Origin: a bacterium
GTDB taxonomy: Bacteria > Vulcanimicrobiota > Vulcanimicrobiia > Vulcanimicrobiales > Vulcanimicrobiaceae
Direction: 5' to 3'
Assembly (NCBI GenBank): GCA_021805775.1
Contig: JAJZED010000006.1
Coordinates: 1 to 64,000, forward strand
DNA: 64,000 nt
Part shown: one piece after another, positions 33,423 through 43,388 of the stretch
Numbering within the stretch: position 1 is the first letter of the stretch
Layout: the number at the start of each line of letters is the position of its first letter
The notes under the pieces: model-generated
The model's database searches: none
The model's input: the letters and a program-made list of their open reading frames with translations, nothing else
Told to the model about the DNA's origin: nothing
Made by a program: the position numbers and the translations under genes

Positions 33423-34715
33423 TTAGTCGGGGCGCGCGATGCGGTCGGTACCTACATACCCGCGCAGCGCTTCGGGAACGATGACGCTGCCGTCTTCTTG
33501 TTGGTAATTTTCAAGCACGGCGAGCAACGTACGGCCGACCGCGAGGCCCGAGCCGTTGAGGGTGTGCGCGAGTTCGGGTTTCGCCTTCGAATCGCGACGG
33601 AAGCGTATTTGCGAGCGCCGGGCTTGGAAATCGGTGCAATTCGAGCAAGAACTGATCTCGCGGTATTCGTTGCTGCTGGGGAGCCACACCTCGAGGTCGT
33701 AGGTTTTCGCGGCATTAAAGCCGAGATCGCCGGCGCAGAGCGCAAGTACGCGATAGGGAAGCCCGAGCTGCTCGAGGAGCGCTGCGGCATCGGCGGTGAG
33801 CGTTTCGAGCGCGGCGAAGGAATCTTCAGGGCGCTCGATCCGAACGAGTTCGACCTTCTCGAATTGATGTTGGCGGATGAGCCCGCGCGTATCTTTGCCT
33901 GCGGCCCCGGCTTCTTTCCGAAAGCATGGCGAGTATGCGGCATAGCGCATCGGCAACGCTCCACCCTCGAAAATTTCATCGCCGTGCAGGGCGGTCAGCG
34001 GAACTTCAGCGGTAGGAATGAGATAGAGGCCGGCTTCAGTATCGGAAAACATCGCGTCGGAGAATTTGGTAAGCTGACCCGTTCGCCACATCGTCTGTTG
34101 CGTGACGAGGTAGGGCGGTGCAATCTCAACGTAGCCGCGCTCGGCGGCGCGATCGAGAAAAAACTGCGCGATCGCTCGCGAGAGCCTCGCGCCGAGCCCA
34201 CGCAACACGGCGAAGCGGCTTCCCGAGAGTTTCGCCGCGCGCTCGAAATCGAGAATGCCGAGGCGCTCGCCGATCTCCCAATGCGGTTGCGGCGCGAACG
34301 CAAAGGTGCGGGGCGTACCCCAACTGCGAATCGTCACGTTGCTCGAGGCATCGGTTCCATCGGGGGTACTCTCGTCGACGATATTCGGCGACTGTACCAG
34401 AAGCTCGCGCAGAGGCGATTCCGGGGCGTCGGGAGCGAGCGATCTCGCCGCAGCGTCGAGCGACGATATCTCGCGGTCGAGTTCGGCGATCTGCGGGCGG
34501 AGCCGTGCCGCGGTCGCCGCTCGGTCGCTTGCCTTTGCAATCTCGGCGCTCAACCGATTTTTTTCAGCTTTTTTCGTTTCGAGATCGGTGAGAGCGAGGC
34601 GGTGCCGCTCGTCGAGACGCAGAATCTCGTCGACGAACGACGGATCGCTACCGCGCCGAATTGCGGAACGACGGATGCGATCGGGGTCGCGACGACAGAG
34701 AGTAATATCGAGCAT
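33423..34715 (-). CDS. serS: Seryl-tRNA synthetase
   Basis: A 430-residue class II synthetase. The opening MLDITLCRRDPDRIRRS and the following coiled-coil arm (LALTDLETKKAEKNRLSAEIAK) bind the long variable arm of tRNA-Ser. The catalytic domain shows motif 2 (SPCFRKEAGAAGKDTRGLIRQHQFEKVELV) and motif 3 near the end (NGSGLAVGRTLLAVLENYQ). It charges tRNA-Ser, including the one at 25896. The start codon overlaps the divergent moeA start by two bases, leaving no intergenic DNA. Confidence 0.97.
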   Translation of the reverse strand: MLDITLCRRDPDRIRRSAIRRGSDPSFVDEILRLDERHRLALTDLETKKAEKNRLSAEIAKASDRAATAARLRPQIAELDREISSLDAAARSLAPDAPESPLRELLVQSPNIVDESTPDGTDASSNVTIRSWGTPRTFAFAPQPHWEIGERLGILDFERAAKLSGSRFAVLRGLGARLSRAIAQFFLDRAAERGYVEIAPPYLVTQQTMWRTGQLTKFSDAMFSDTEAGLYLIPTAEVPLTALHGDEIFEGGALPMRYAAYSPCFRKEAGAAGKDTRGLIRQHQFEKVELVRIERPEDSFAALETLTADAAALLEQLGLPYRVLALCAGDLGFNAAKTYDLEVWLPSSNEYREISSCSNCTDFQARRSQIRFRRDSKAKPELAHTLNGSGLAVGRTLLAVLENYQQEDGSVIVPEALRGYVGTDRIARPD

Positions 34716-35958
34716 GGAACTCCGCGCGGTTGGCTTCGATGAATCGCGACTCCTCGCGCCCGAGCGCGCGCTGGAGATTTTTTTCGAACGCGCGTCGCTA
34801 TCGCAGCCGGGGCGCGAGCGCGTCGAACTCGACGCGGCGCTGGGGCGTTTCCTCGCCGTCGAGCTGCGCGCCGACTCGGATATCCCCCCGGCCGCGCGCT
34901 CGGCGATGGATGGATTTGCGCTGGCGGCGGCGAGCGCGCCCGGCCGCTTGCGTATCGTCGGTGCGGTGGCTATGGGGAGCCCCTACCTCGCTCGCGTCGG
35001 CCCCGGCGAAGCGGTGCGCATCCCGACCGGCGTGGTACTTCCCGCGGGCTGCGACACGGTGCTGCCGATCGAGGCGGCCCGCGTCGACGGCGATCTTCTC
35101 GAGAGCGAACGGATCGAACCGGGCGCGGCGGTGACGCCGGCCGGGAGCGACCTGCGCGCCGGCGAGGTGCTCTTACACCCCGGCCGCCGCATCGGTGCGC
35201 CGGAGCTCTCGCTGCTCGCCACCCTCGGCTACGCTCGCGTCGAGGTCTTTCGGCGCCCTCGCGTCGCAGTGCTCTCCAGCGGAGACGAACTCGTACCGAT
35301 CGATCGTCGCCCCGAAGCGTGGCAAGTTCGCGACTCGAATCGTTACGCGATCGCCGGCGCCTTGCGGGCGATGGGTGCGCAGGCCTTCCATCTTCCGAGC
35401 ATCGGCGACGCCCCGGGCGAATTGCTCGCCGCCCTGAAGGGCGCGCTCGCCTCCTTCGACGCCGTCGTCCTCAGTGGAGGTTCGTCGGTCGGGGAGCGCG
35501 ATGAGACGCCGGTCGCCGTCGCCGCGCTCGGCTCCCCCGGTACGATCGTCCACGGCCTTAAGGTGAAGCCCGGGAAACCGACCCTGCTCGGGGCGGTCGG
35601 CGGGGTTCCGATTCTGGGGTTGCCGGGAAACCCGAGCTCCTCGCTGCTGATCCTCGAGGCGATCGGCGGGCCGATTTTGGCGCGGCTCTGCGGTGCGGAG
35701 CCACGCTCGGCAGCGTTTTCGGCGCGCCTCGGCGCCCCGGTGCAGAAGCGTCGGGGGTGGACCTGGTATCTTCCGACGGTGGTCGAGCAAGGGCCCGACG
35801 GCCTCGTGGCACAACCTCTCGCCCTACGTTCATCGATGACGAGCCTCGCCGCCCGTTCCGACGGTTATCTCGCCCTCGGTGAAGAGATCGAGACGCTCGC
35901 TGTTGGAGAGCGCGTCGATATCTATAGCTACGCACATGGAGGATCTCCCACCGCGTGA
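34714..35958 (+). CDS. moeA: Molybdopterin molybdenumtransferase
   Basis: A 414-residue MoeA. SDIPPAARSAMDGFAL is the domain I signature and AVRIPTGVVLPAGCDTVLPIEA the lid region. VAVLSSGDELV, VRDSNRYAIAGAL, VVLSGGSSVGERDETP and LGLPGNPSSSLLILE form the MoCF-like active site. It inserts molybdate into adenylylated molybdopterin. The only plausible start is the ATG at 34714, which shares two bases with the divergent serS start. A long coupled operon follows; moaC of the same pathway starts at 63650. Confidence 0.95.
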   Translation: MELRAVGFDESRLLAPERALEIFFERASLSQPGRERVELDAALGRFLAVELRADSDIPPAARSAMDGFALAAASAPGRLRIVGAVAMGSPYLARVGPGEAVRIPTGVVLPAGCDTVLPIEAARVDGDLLESERIEPGAAVTPAGSDLRAGEVLLHPGRRIGAPELSLLATLGYARVEVFRRPRVAVLSSGDELVPIDRRPEAWQVRDSNRYAIAGALRAMGAQAFHLPSIGDAPGELLAALKGALASFDAVVLSGGSSVGERDETPVAVAALGSPGTIVHGLKVKPGKPTLLGAVGGVPILGLPGNPSSSLLILEAIGGPILARLCGAEPRSAAFSARLGAPVQKRRGWTWYLPTVVEQGPDGLVAQPLALRSSMTSLAARSDGYLALGEEIETLAVGERVDIYSYAHGGSPTA

Positions 35959-37052
35959 TTCGGCCGAATTCAACGATCGAGGCGATTCCTGCGGGAGAGC
36001 CATTCGTCGGCCCCGAGCGCATCATGCGCGAGCGCGGGGTGCAAGCGATGCTTCGGCTCGGCGCAAACGAAAGCGCCTTCGGGCCGTCGCCGAAGGCAAT
36101 TGCGGCGATGGCCGCCGAGCTGCCGCGTCTCTCGTGGTACGGCGACCCCGACTCCTACTCGCTGCGGAGCGCGCTCGCCGAGCGCTGGAACGCCGCTCGA
36201 GACGAGATGCTCGTTACCAGCGGAATCGACGAATTACTCGGCTTGGTGGTGCGTTGTTTTCTCGCCCCCGGCGAGACGGCGGTCGCCTCGGCGGGCACCT
36301 ATCCAACCTTCGCTTACCATGCGGTCGGTTATGGGGGGCGCGTCGAGAGCGTTGCCTACCGCGAGGACGGCCGGATCGATCTCGACGGGCTCGCCTCCAC
36401 CGCTCGGCGATGCAACGCCGCAATCTGCTATCTCGCGAATCCCGATAACCCGAGCGGATCCTTCGCCGATGCCGAAGCAATCGCGCGTTTTCGCGCGGCA
36501 CTTCCGGAGCGGACGCTGCTGCTGCTCGACGAAGCGTACGCGGAATTTGCCGATCCGACGGCCCTGCTCGAACCGCGCCCGTTCCCCGGTGTCGTGCGCG
36601 CGCGCACGTTCTCGAAACTCTACGGCCTGGCCGGGGCGCGGATCGGTTATGGCCTCGCGCCGCAAGAATTGCTTGCGCCGATGCTGAAAGTTCGCTTACA
36701 GTATGGCGTCAATCGGAACGCGCAGATCGGTGCGCTCGCAGCTTTGACCGACGACGCCTTCGCTCGCGATGTCCTCGAACGTACCGCTCGCGGGCGCGCC
36801 GAGTATGTGGCGCTCGGGGCCGAACTGGGGCTTCCCACGCTCGAATCGAGTACCAATTTCGTGTGCTTCGATTGCTCCTCTCGCGAACGCGCCGATGCAG
36901 TAGTAGAGGCGCTGCTACGGCGCGGGGTATGGACGCGCAAGCCCGGCATCGCACCGCTCGATCGGTGCATCCGCGTTACCGTCGGCGACGAAGGAAGTCG
37001 GGAGCATTTTGCGACCGAGCTGAGCGCCATTTGCGCGCGGGTGGCGATGTGA
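35955..37052 (+). CDS. hisC: Histidinol-phosphate aminotransferase family enzyme
   Basis: A 365-residue fold-type I aminotransferase of the HisC group: RLGANESAFGPSP, LVTSGIDELLGLV, AGTYPTFAYHA, YLANPDNPSGS, LLLLDEAYAEFAD, and ARTFSKLYGLAGARIGYG, where Lys221 holds PLP. RVTVGDEGSREHF near the C-terminus is the phosphate-binding arginine region. It would make histidinol phosphate, or act on aromatic amino acids, as some HisC homologues do; no other his gene is in the window. The start is GTG, overlapping the moeA stop as GTGA. Confidence 0.88.
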   Translation: MIRPNSTIEAIPAGEPFVGPERIMRERGVQAMLRLGANESAFGPSPKAIAAMAAELPRLSWYGDPDSYSLRSALAERWNAARDEMLVTSGIDELLGLVVRCFLAPGETAVASAGTYPTFAYHAVGYGGRVESVAYREDGRIDLDGLASTARRCNAAICYLANPDNPSGSFADAEAIARFRAALPERTLLLLDEAYAEFADPTALLEPRPFPGVVRARTFSKLYGLAGARIGYGLAPQELLAPMLKVRLQYGVNRNAQIGALAALTDDAFARDVLERTARGRAEYVALGAELGLPTLESSTNFVCFDCSSRERADAVVEALLRRGVWTRKPGIAPLDRCIRVTVGDEGSREHFATELSAICARVAM

Positions 37053-37780
37053 GATACGCTTTCATCTCCGACATTCATTCCAATATCGAAGCGCTCGACG
37101 CCGCACTTTCGTATATCGCGCCTGAAGATACCGTCGTCTGTCTCGGTGACATTATCGGATACGGGCCCAATCCGAACGAGTGTATTGCACGGGTGCGAGA
37201 GCGTTCGCAATACGTCGTTATCGGCAATCACGATCTCGCCGTACTCAACGGCTTTGGCGTCGAACGCTTCAACGACGCCGCTCGGGCGGCGGTTTCGTGG
37301 ACGCGCGAAGTTCTCGATCCGACTCACCTCGCTTGGATCGATACGCTGGCATACGAACTGCGCTTGCCGGAGATGTTGCTCGTACATGGTGCGCCGGTAG
37401 ATTATTTCGAATATATTCTCGACGTGCGCGAGGCGGCGACGGCATTAGCGGCCACCGATGCTCCCATCGTCTTCATCGGGCACACGCATATTCCCGAATT
37501 ATGGACTCTCGATGCGGAGGGGGCGTACGGACACGCGCACGTGCAGCACGGCGGCACCCACCGGCTCGATATTGCCGGAGGTAATCGCTATATCGTCGAT
37601 GTCGGAAGCGTCGGCCAACCGCGCGATCTCAACCCCGAGGGATCGATGGCAATTTACGACGATCTTCGTAAAGAAGTCGAATGGGTGCGCTTCGAATACG
37701 ATATCGGAAAGACGCAGTCGAAAATTCGCGCTGCCGGGCTACCGGGATATCTCGCCATGCGTTTAGGTTCGGGGCGTTGA
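37049..37780 (+). CDS. Calcineurin-like metallophosphoesterase
   Basis: A 243-residue enzyme of the YfcE/PF12850-like group with the dimetal motifs in order: FISDIHSN, CLGDIIGYGPNPNEC, VIGNHD, LVHG and FIGHTHIP. GSVGQPRDLNPEGSMAIYD is typical of the phosphodiesterase/bis-nucleotide hydrolase branch. The substrate is unknown. Starts at GTG overlapping hisC (GTGA) and ends by overlapping the thioesterase gene. Confidence 0.9.
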   Translation: MRYAFISDIHSNIEALDAALSYIAPEDTVVCLGDIIGYGPNPNECIARVRERSQYVVIGNHDLAVLNGFGVERFNDAARAAVSWTREVLDPTHLAWIDTLAYELRLPEMLLVHGAPVDYFEYILDVREAATALAATDAPIVFIGHTHIPELWTLDAEGAYGHAHVQHGGTHRLDIAGGNRYIVDVGSVGQPRDLNPEGSMAIYDDLRKEVEWVRFEYDIGKTQSKIRAAGLPGYLAMRLGSGR

Positions 37781-38229
37781 GTGGGGTGCCCGTCGACGAC
37801 GGACGATGTTTTGCTTGCGGCCCCGAGAACGCCATCGGTCTGCGTATGGAATTCGAACGCAGCGGTGACGGCGTCGTCGCGCACCTCCGGCTTCGTCCGG
37901 AATTTCAAGGTTGGCAGGGTATCGCGCACGGCGGCATAGCGATCGCTTTGCTCGACGAGGTCATGGCGCACGCGGCGGGCGCTGCCGGGCATCGCGGAGT
38001 CACCGCATCGCTCGAGGCACGCTTTCGCAAACCGGTGCCGCTCGACGAGCCGTTGGTCGTCTTCGGCCGCGTCACCGGCACTCGTCGAAACGTGCTGTCG
38101 CTTGAAGGCCGCGTCAGCGACGCCGCCGGTAAAACATTAGTCGAAGGCACGGCGCGCTTTCTTTCGCGCGGGCCGCTCGAAGCGGTCGACGACCGGCGGA
38201 ACCCGAACGCCAACGCATCGGAGCGCTGA
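37777..38229 (+). CDS. PaaI-type hotdog thioesterase
   Basis: A 150-residue hotdog-fold protein: CFACGPENAIGLRMEF at the start, then FQGWQGIAHGGIAIALLDEVMAHAA with the conserved HGG-x-x-x-x-L-DE, and TASLEARFRKPVPLDEPLVV. Such enzymes hydrolyse acyl-CoA thioesters. TTG at 37777 is preferred because it gives a TTGA overlap with the gene before, matching other junctions in this run; GTG at 37786 is an alternative. SmpB starts two bases after its stop. Confidence 0.85.
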   Translation: MSGVPVDDGRCFACGPENAIGLRMEFERSGDGVVAHLRLRPEFQGWQGIAHGGIAIALLDEVMAHAAGAAGHRGVTASLEARFRKPVPLDEPLVVFGRVTGTRRNVLSLEGRVSDAAGKTLVEGTARFLSRGPLEAVDDRRNPNANASER

Positions 38230-38231
38230 AG

Positions 38232-38729
38232 ATGGCGAAGATGAAACAGCAGCGTCTCGCCGAGGCGCAAGAAGCGCGCAGCGCGCGCGCTCCGAGTATC
38301 GATAATCGCCGAGCTCGCCACGATTACGCGATTCTCGAATCGCTGGAAGCGGGTGTTGCGCTCACCGGGACCGAGGTGAAGTCGATCCGAGCCGGCGGCG
38401 CGAGCATCGCCGAGAGTTACGCGCGCATTCGCGACGGAGAGTTATGGCTAATGGGGATGCACGTTCCGTCCTATCGTGAAGGAACGTTTTCGAACGTCGA
38501 CCCGAAACGCCCGCGAAAGTTGCTCGTGCACCGCGAACAGATCGCGCGCTTAAAATCCGCGCTGGAAGAGAAGGGGCTCACCTTGATTCCATTGCGTCTC
38601 TATTTCACGCGAGGAAAAGTAAAGATCGAATTGGGGCTCGCCCGGGGCAAAAAAATGTGGGATAAACGTGCGGATCTCGTCAAACGCGAAAGTCAACGCG
38701 AGACCGAACGCGAACTTTCCCGACGATGA
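38232..38729 (+). CDS. smpB: SsrA-binding protein
   Basis: A 165-residue SmpB with a longer than usual N-terminus (family about 150-160). IDNRRARHDYAILESLEAGVALTGTEVKSIRAG, YARIRDGELWLMGMHVPSY, KRPRKLLVHREQI and the basic C-terminal tail GLARGKKMWDKRADLVKRE are all diagnostic. It escorts tmRNA to stalled ribosomes. The tmRNA gene is not in the window. Its stop overlaps tilS by ATGA. Confidence 0.97.
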   Translation: MAKMKQQRLAEAQEARSARAPSIDNRRARHDYAILESLEAGVALTGTEVKSIRAGGASIAESYARIRDGELWLMGMHVPSYREGTFSNVDPKRPRKLLVHREQIARLKSALEEKGLTLIPLRLYFTRGKVKIELGLARGKKMWDKRADLVKRESQRETERELSRR

Positions 38730-39610
38730 GGGGAGCGCACCCCGAGCGCGATCTCGAGAGCGCGGTATTGCGAGAACGCGAACTCCTCGTCGGACGCAAG
38801 CTCACCGTAGCGTGCAGCGGAGGCGCCGATTCGGTCGCGCTCGTCGCGCTTCTTTCGGCACTATCGGAGCGCCTGGAACTGCATCTACGCGTCGCCTACG
38901 TGAACCACGCAACGCGGCGTTCGGCCTGGCAGGACGAGTGCGTGGCGCTGCGCGTCGGCGCGACCTTCGGGATCCCGGTCGATACGCTCGCAATCGATCC
39001 CGAAGGCGGCGATGAAGCGACGCTGCGCGAACGTCGCTACGACGTCTTGCTCGAACACGCGCGCTCGTGGGGGCACGACGCCGTCGCGACGGCGCACCAC
39101 GCGCAGGATCAGAGCGAGAGCGTGCTGCTCGCGCTCTTTCGCGGTGCCGGCGAACGCGGTCTGGGCGGCATGCGCGTTCGTCGGCCGCTCGCACCGGAGG
39201 TGGAGTTGCTGCGTCCTTTGCTCGCGATCGATGGGGAGGCGTTGCGCGCCTACTGCCACGCGCTCGCACTGCCGTATGCGGTCGATCCGAGCAACGCCGC
39301 GCTCGACGTTCGGCGCAACGCCGTGCGCGATGCCCTCGATGCATTGCGCCCGCTGTTCCCGGGGCTCGATCGAGCGGTCGCCCGCGCGGCGAAGATTGCC
39401 GGTAATGCCGCCGGCGCCGAAGAGGCCGATCGTGCCGTCGCGCGGCGCTGGCTCGTCGGTGCGTTGACGCGGCGCCTCGGCCGCAACGCGAGCGAATTCG
39501 AGCGGGTCGAGGCCCTTCTCGCCGCGATCGAGCGTGGAGGGAGCGGCCGCTATGGGCTCGGCGGCGGCGCGAGCGTACTTTTGCGCGACGGGGTGCCGGT
39601 GGAGGAATGA
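38726..39610 (+). CDS. tilS: tRNA(Ile)-lysidine synthetase, short form
   Basis: A 294-residue N-type ATP pyrophosphatase with the SGGADS PP-loop (VACSGGADSVALVALL), AYVNHATR, ATAHHAQDQSESVLLALFRGAG and a DPSNAALDVRRNAVR segment. It attaches lysine to C34 of the AUA-reading tRNA-Ile. It lacks the extra C-terminal domain found in E. coli TilS, like the shorter forms in several phyla. Both ends are coupled by ATGA (smpB, hpt). Confidence 0.93.
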   Translation: MRGAHPERDLESAVLRERELLVGRKLTVACSGGADSVALVALLSALSERLELHLRVAYVNHATRRSAWQDECVALRVGATFGIPVDTLAIDPEGGDEATLRERRYDVLLEHARSWGHDAVATAHHAQDQSESVLLALFRGAGERGLGGMRVRRPLAPEVELLRPLLAIDGEALRAYCHALALPYAVDPSNAALDVRRNAVRDALDALRPLFPGLDRAVARAAKIAGNAAGAEEADRAVARRWLVGALTRRLGRNASEFERVEALLAAIERGGSGRYGLGGGASVLLRDGVPVEE

Positions 39611-40179
39611 ACGATTATCGCGAGGCGATCGCCGAGGTGCTGTTCGACGAAAGTCGCATTGCCGAGGCGATCGAGGGGATGGCGGTTGCGGTGGCACGGG
39701 AGTTTTCCGGGGAACCAATGCTGGTCGTCGGAGTGTTGAAGGGGGCGCTCTTCGTTTTCACCGATTTAGTCCGCGCAATCGCGCGGCAACCGAACGGTCC
39801 GAGCGATCTGAGCGTTGAGACGATATGGGCTTCGAGTTACGGAAATGCTACGCGGTCGAGCGGGGAGGTTCAATTGCGAAAGGATCTCGCCGGGTCGGTC
39901 CGTGGCCGAAACGTGCTTCTGGTGGACGATATCGTCGATAACGGGTTGACGATGCAGTATCTGCGCGAGCTGCTCGTCCAACGGGCGCCCGCCCGGCTAC
40001 GCACCGCCGCTCTCTTAGAAAAGCCTGAGCGCCGTCTCGTAAACGTGCGCCTCGACTACGTCGGCCTGCGTTGTCCCAACGCCTTTGTCGTAGGTTACGG
40101 CCTCGACTATCGGGAACTCTATCGGAATCTGCCCATCATCGCGCGCCTCAAGCCGGAGTCGTTCGCTCCCGAGAATTAG
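39607..40179 (+). CDS. hpt: Hypoxanthine phosphoribosyltransferase
   Basis: A 190-residue type I PRTase. VGVLKGALFVFTDLVRAI forms the first loop, SSYGNATRSSGEVQL the flexible loop and VLLVDDIVDNGLTMQYL the PRPP-binding motif. The C-terminal VGYGLDYRELYRNLPII binds the purine. It salvages hypoxanthine and guanine. The order tilS-hpt-ftsH is a well-known bacterial gene string, which supports all three calls. Confidence 0.96.
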   Translation: MNDYREAIAEVLFDESRIAEAIEGMAVAVAREFSGEPMLVVGVLKGALFVFTDLVRAIARQPNGPSDLSVETIWASSYGNATRSSGEVQLRKDLAGSVRGRNVLLVDDIVDNGLTMQYLRELLVQRAPARLRTAALLEKPERRLVNVRLDYVGLRCPNAFVVGYGLDYRELYRNLPIIARLKPESFAPEN

Positions 40180-40194
40180 TGAGATCGTACCATC

Positions 40195-42108
40195 TTGAAA
40201 ATCCTTCGCCAGTTGCTCTTCGTCATTGCGGCCGTCGTCATCGTTCTGCTCATCGTCAATCGATTTGCGAGCGCTCCGAAGACGGTTCGGCCGCTCGATT
40301 ACGGTTCGTTTATCGCCCAACTCGATGCCGGAAAGATCGAATCGTTCCATGCAGTCGGTTTGCAGGGCTCCGGCAAGACCACGGCCGGGAAGAGCTATAC
40401 CGTTACGATTCCCAACAAGGACAGCGCCTTCGTCGCACAACTCCAAGCGCATATCAAGAGCGGTAAGTGGGGCTTCGAGAGTCCGCCGAATACCTCGTTC
40501 TTAAACGGGTTAGGCTCGCTGCTGCCGATGTTGGCGTTGGTCGTTCTCATGATCTTCATCTTCCGGCAGGCGCAGAGCGGAGGAAGCCAAGCGATGAATT
40601 TCGGCCGCTCGCGTGCGAAGATGCTCTCGGAGAATCGCGCGAAGGTGACGTTCGACGATGTCGCCGGCGTCGAAGAAGCAAAGGTCGAACTCGGCGAGAT
40701 TGTCGATTTTCTCAAATACCCGAAAAAATATCAGTCGCTCGGCGCGCGCATCCCTAAAGGCGTACTGCTCTTAGGGCCGCCGGGCTCGGGCAAGACCTTG
40801 CTCGCTCGTGCGGTAGCCGGCGAAGCGGGCGTTCCGTTTTTTTCGATCTCCGGCTCGGATTTCGTCGAGATGTTCGTCGGCGTCGGTGCATCGCGCGTTC
40901 GCGATCTTTTCGAACAAGCGAAAAAATCGGCACCGTGCATTATTTTCATCGATGAAATCGATGCGGTCGGTCGGCAGCGCGGCGCGGGGCTCGGCGGTGG
41001 CCATGACGAGCGCGAGCAAACGCTCAACCAGCTCCTGGTGGAGATGGACGGCTTCGACCAAAATACCGGCGTCATCCTCATCGCGGCGACCAATCGCCCC
41101 GACGTTCTCGATCCGGCCCTACTGCGCCCCGGGCGCTTCGATCGGCAGATTGTGGTCGATCGCGCAGATTTAAAGGGACGACAGAAAATTTTGGCGGTGC
41201 ACGCGCGAAACAAACCGCTCGCTCGCGAAGTGCAGCTCGATACGCTTGCAAAACGGACTCCGGGATTCTCGGGCGCCGATTTGGAGAATCTACTCAACGA
41301 AGCCGCGCTTCTCGCGGCGCGCCGTAATAAGAGTGTCATCGAGATGGACGATTGCGATGAAGCGATCGATCGCGTTATGGTCGGCCCCGAACGTAAATCG
41401 ATGGTGATGTCGCAAAAAGAAAAAGAGAATACCGCCTATCACGAATCGGGGCACGCGATTCTCGGCGCGATGCTCGATAAATCCGATCCGATTCATAAAG
41501 TGACGATCATCCCGCGGGGAATGGCGCTCGGGATTACCTGGTCGTTACCCGAGGACGATCGCCATAGCGTTACGCGCGAGGAACTGCTCTCCGACATTAC
41601 GATGGCACTCGGCGGACGCCTCGCCGAGGAGATTCAGTTCGGCGACGTTACGACCGGCGCGAGCAACGACTTTGAAAAGGCAACCCAGCTTGCGCGACGC
41701 ATGGTAACGCAATACGGCATGAGCGATCTCGGCCCGATTCAGTACGGACGCGGCGCGCACCAAGTTTTTCTCGGGCGCGATTTCGGCGAGGAACGGAATT
41801 ACTCCGAAGAGGTGGCGAGCAAAATCGACTCGGAGGTCCGCCGGATCGTCGAGACGTGTTACGAACGCGGCCGCCAACTGCTGACCGCAAACTGGGAGAA
41901 GGTCGAGCGTATGGTCGCCTCTCTGCTGGAACACGAAACGGTGGAGGCCGACGAAGTGATGGCGATCGTCGAAGGGCGTCCGTACGACCGCGACTCCGAC
42001 GAGAGTTCACCGGAGCCCTCGACTCCTCCGGATCGCAGCGTCGGCCTTCCGGCCGATCGCGGCGACACGCATCGCCTGCCGCCGACGATCTCGCCGGAGC
42101 CGGCGTGA
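40195..42108 (+). CDS. ftsH: ATP-dependent zinc metalloprotease FtsH
   Basis: A 637-residue membrane AAA+ protease. Two membrane segments (about residues 4-20 and 105-122) flank a periplasmic domain of about 80 residues. The AAA module has Walker A GPPGSGKT (Lys200), Walker [12 protein letters not shown] and the second region of homology [22 protein letters not shown]. The protease domain has HESGH (416-420) as zinc site. It degrades unfolded membrane proteins and regulators. TTG at 40195 is chosen as it begins the first helix. The stop overlaps the M16-like gene by GTGA. Confidence 0.97.
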   Translation: MKILRQLLFVIAAVVIVLLIVNRFASAPKTVRPLDYGSFIAQLDAGKIESFHAVGLQGSGKTTAGKSYTVTIPNKDSAFVAQLQAHIKSGKWGFESPPNTSFLNGLGSLLPMLALVVLMIFIFRQAQSGGSQAMNFGRSRAKMLSENRAKVTFDDVAGVEEAKVELGEIVDFLKYPKKYQSLGARIPKGVLLLGPPGSGKTLLARAVAGEAGVPFFSISGSDFVEMFVGVGASRVRDLFEQAKKSAPCIIFIDEIDAVGRQRGAGLGGGHDEREQTLNQLLVEMDGFDQNTGVILIAATNRPDVLDPALLRPGRFDRQIVVDRADLKGRQKILAVHARNKPLAREVQLDTLAKRTPGFSGADLENLLNEAALLAARRNKSVIEMDDCDEAIDRVMVGPERKSMVMSQKEKENTAYHESGHAILGAMLDKSDPIHKVTIIPRGMALGITWSLPEDDRHSVTREELLSDITMALGGRLAEEIQFGDVTTGASNDFEKATQLARRMVTQYGMSDLGPIQYGRGAHQVFLGRDFGEERNYSEEVASKIDSEVRRIVETCYERGRQLLTANWEKVERMVASLLEHETVEADEVMAIVEGRPYDRDSDESSPEPSTPPDRSVGLPADRGDTHRLPPTISPEPA

Positions 42109-43388
42109 AGCGCCTCGCGCACGCGATCCTCGCGTTTGCCGTTCTCGTACCGGTCGTAGCATCTTCCCGTGCAAAGGCGGAACCGGGTTCGTCGATCGGC
42201 GAACTTCGCAGCGGAGCGAGCTACTCGTTTGCCGTCGATCCGAGCTCGCCGACCGCGGCGATCGGGCTCTGGCTGCGCGTACCTGCAAGCGGCTATTCGT
42301 TCGATGCTCCGGGGATCGCCGATCTCGCGGCACACGCGCTCGCCGATGCGCCGATCGTCGGCGGTACCTCGCTGCGTGAGATCGTCGACAACGCCGGCGG
42401 CACGCTCGAAATCGAGCCATCGCCGAATCTCTTAGGAATCAGCGTCGTCGTTCCGAAGGCCGCAGCGCCGGCGGCGCTTCACGCATTAACCCAGGCCTAT
42501 TTCGCCGGCTCGATCGATGAAAAGTCGCTCGACGAAGCGCGCCACGAGACCAGCGTACGCGCGGTCGAAGAGCGTTTTAACATCGAGAGCGAACTGCAGA
42601 GCCATCTTTTCGCAGCGTTGTTCTCCAACGGCCCGATGCATACGCCGGTCTACCCGAACTCGGCTTCATCGCTCGATGCGATACATCTGCAACGCATCGT
42701 CCGCTTCGCCGAGCGGGCATTTCGCCCGGGGAATGCAAGTCTATCGTTTGCAGGCGCAGTCGACGGTACGCTATTAGGAAATATTTCGGCAGTCGGTCGT
42801 TCCGGCACGGACGCTCCTATCGAATCGCCGTTGGGAGCGAGTGCGTCGACGCAATCGGTCGAAGGCTCCAGCCAAGCGATCGCCATCGGCTTTGCTGGCC
42901 CGCCGATCACCTCGCGCGACGATGCAACCGCGCTCGATTTTATCGCTTCCGCGCTCCTGGATCGGCAGCTGGGTAGAGCGCTGCCGCTCCCTTCCGGAAA
43001 TGTCGCCGTCGCGCGATTCGTCACCTTGCAGCGCGTCGGGGTCTTTACGATCTTCGGTGTTGGAAGCGACCCAAAGGTGATGAAAAGCATCATCCTCGAG
43101 GACTTGGCACGCCTTCGCACGCCGCTCTCGCAGCCGCGCTTTCAACGATTGCTGCGTGCCTTCCAATTTCACATCGCCTCGGCGATCGACGTTCCGCAAG
43201 GACTTGCCGACAATCTCGGTTGGTACGCAGCCTCCGGCGATCCGGCATACGCTCCCGGTCTGCCGGGGGGAGAGTACGCTCGAAGCGTCGAGCGGCTCAC
43301 TCCGAATCGGGTTGCGGCAACCGTGAGACGCTATCTCGAACATCCTACCACCATCCTCATGACCGCCGTCGCAGAAAAGAGCGTGTAG
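42105..43388 (+). CDS. Exported M16-like protein lacking the zinc motif (first of a pair)
   Basis: A 427-residue exported protein (signal peptide about 1-26). The layout is that of an M16 peptidase half: FAVDPSSPTAAIGLWLRVPASG, GIADLAAHALADAP where active enzymes have HxxEH, then ALTQAYFAGSIDEKSLDEARHE and LNVV-like C-terminal repeats. The motif reads H-A-L-A-D, so the catalytic Glu and second His are gone. It may be a structural partner, as in processing-peptidase alpha subunits. It is coupled to ftsH (GTGA) and to the second M16-like gene (TAGTG). Confidence 0.75.
   Translation: MKRLAHAILAFAVLVPVVASSRAKAEPGSSIGELRSGASYSFAVDPSSPTAAIGLWLRVPASGYSFDAPGIADLAAHALADAPIVGGTSLREIVDNAGGTLEIEPSPNLLGISVVVPKAAAPAALHALTQAYFAGSIDEKSLDEARHETSVRAVEERFNIESELQSHLFAALFSNGPMHTPVYPNSASSLDAIHLQRIVRFAERAFRPGNASLSFAGAVDGTLLGNISAVGRSGTDAPIESPLGASASTQSVEGSSQAIAIGFAGPPITSRDDATALDFIASALLDRQLGRALPLPSGNVAVARFVTLQRVGVFTIFGVGSDPKVMKSIILEDLARLRTPLSQPRFQRLLRAFQFHIASAIDVPQGLADNLGWYAASGDPAYAPGLPGGEYARSVERLTPNRVAATVRRYLEHPTTILMTAVAEKSV

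Noticed and set aside
40195-42108. FtsH as a specialised or duplicated protease
   Set aside because: All motifs, the length and the tilS-hpt-ftsH context are those of the ordinary housekeeping enzyme.
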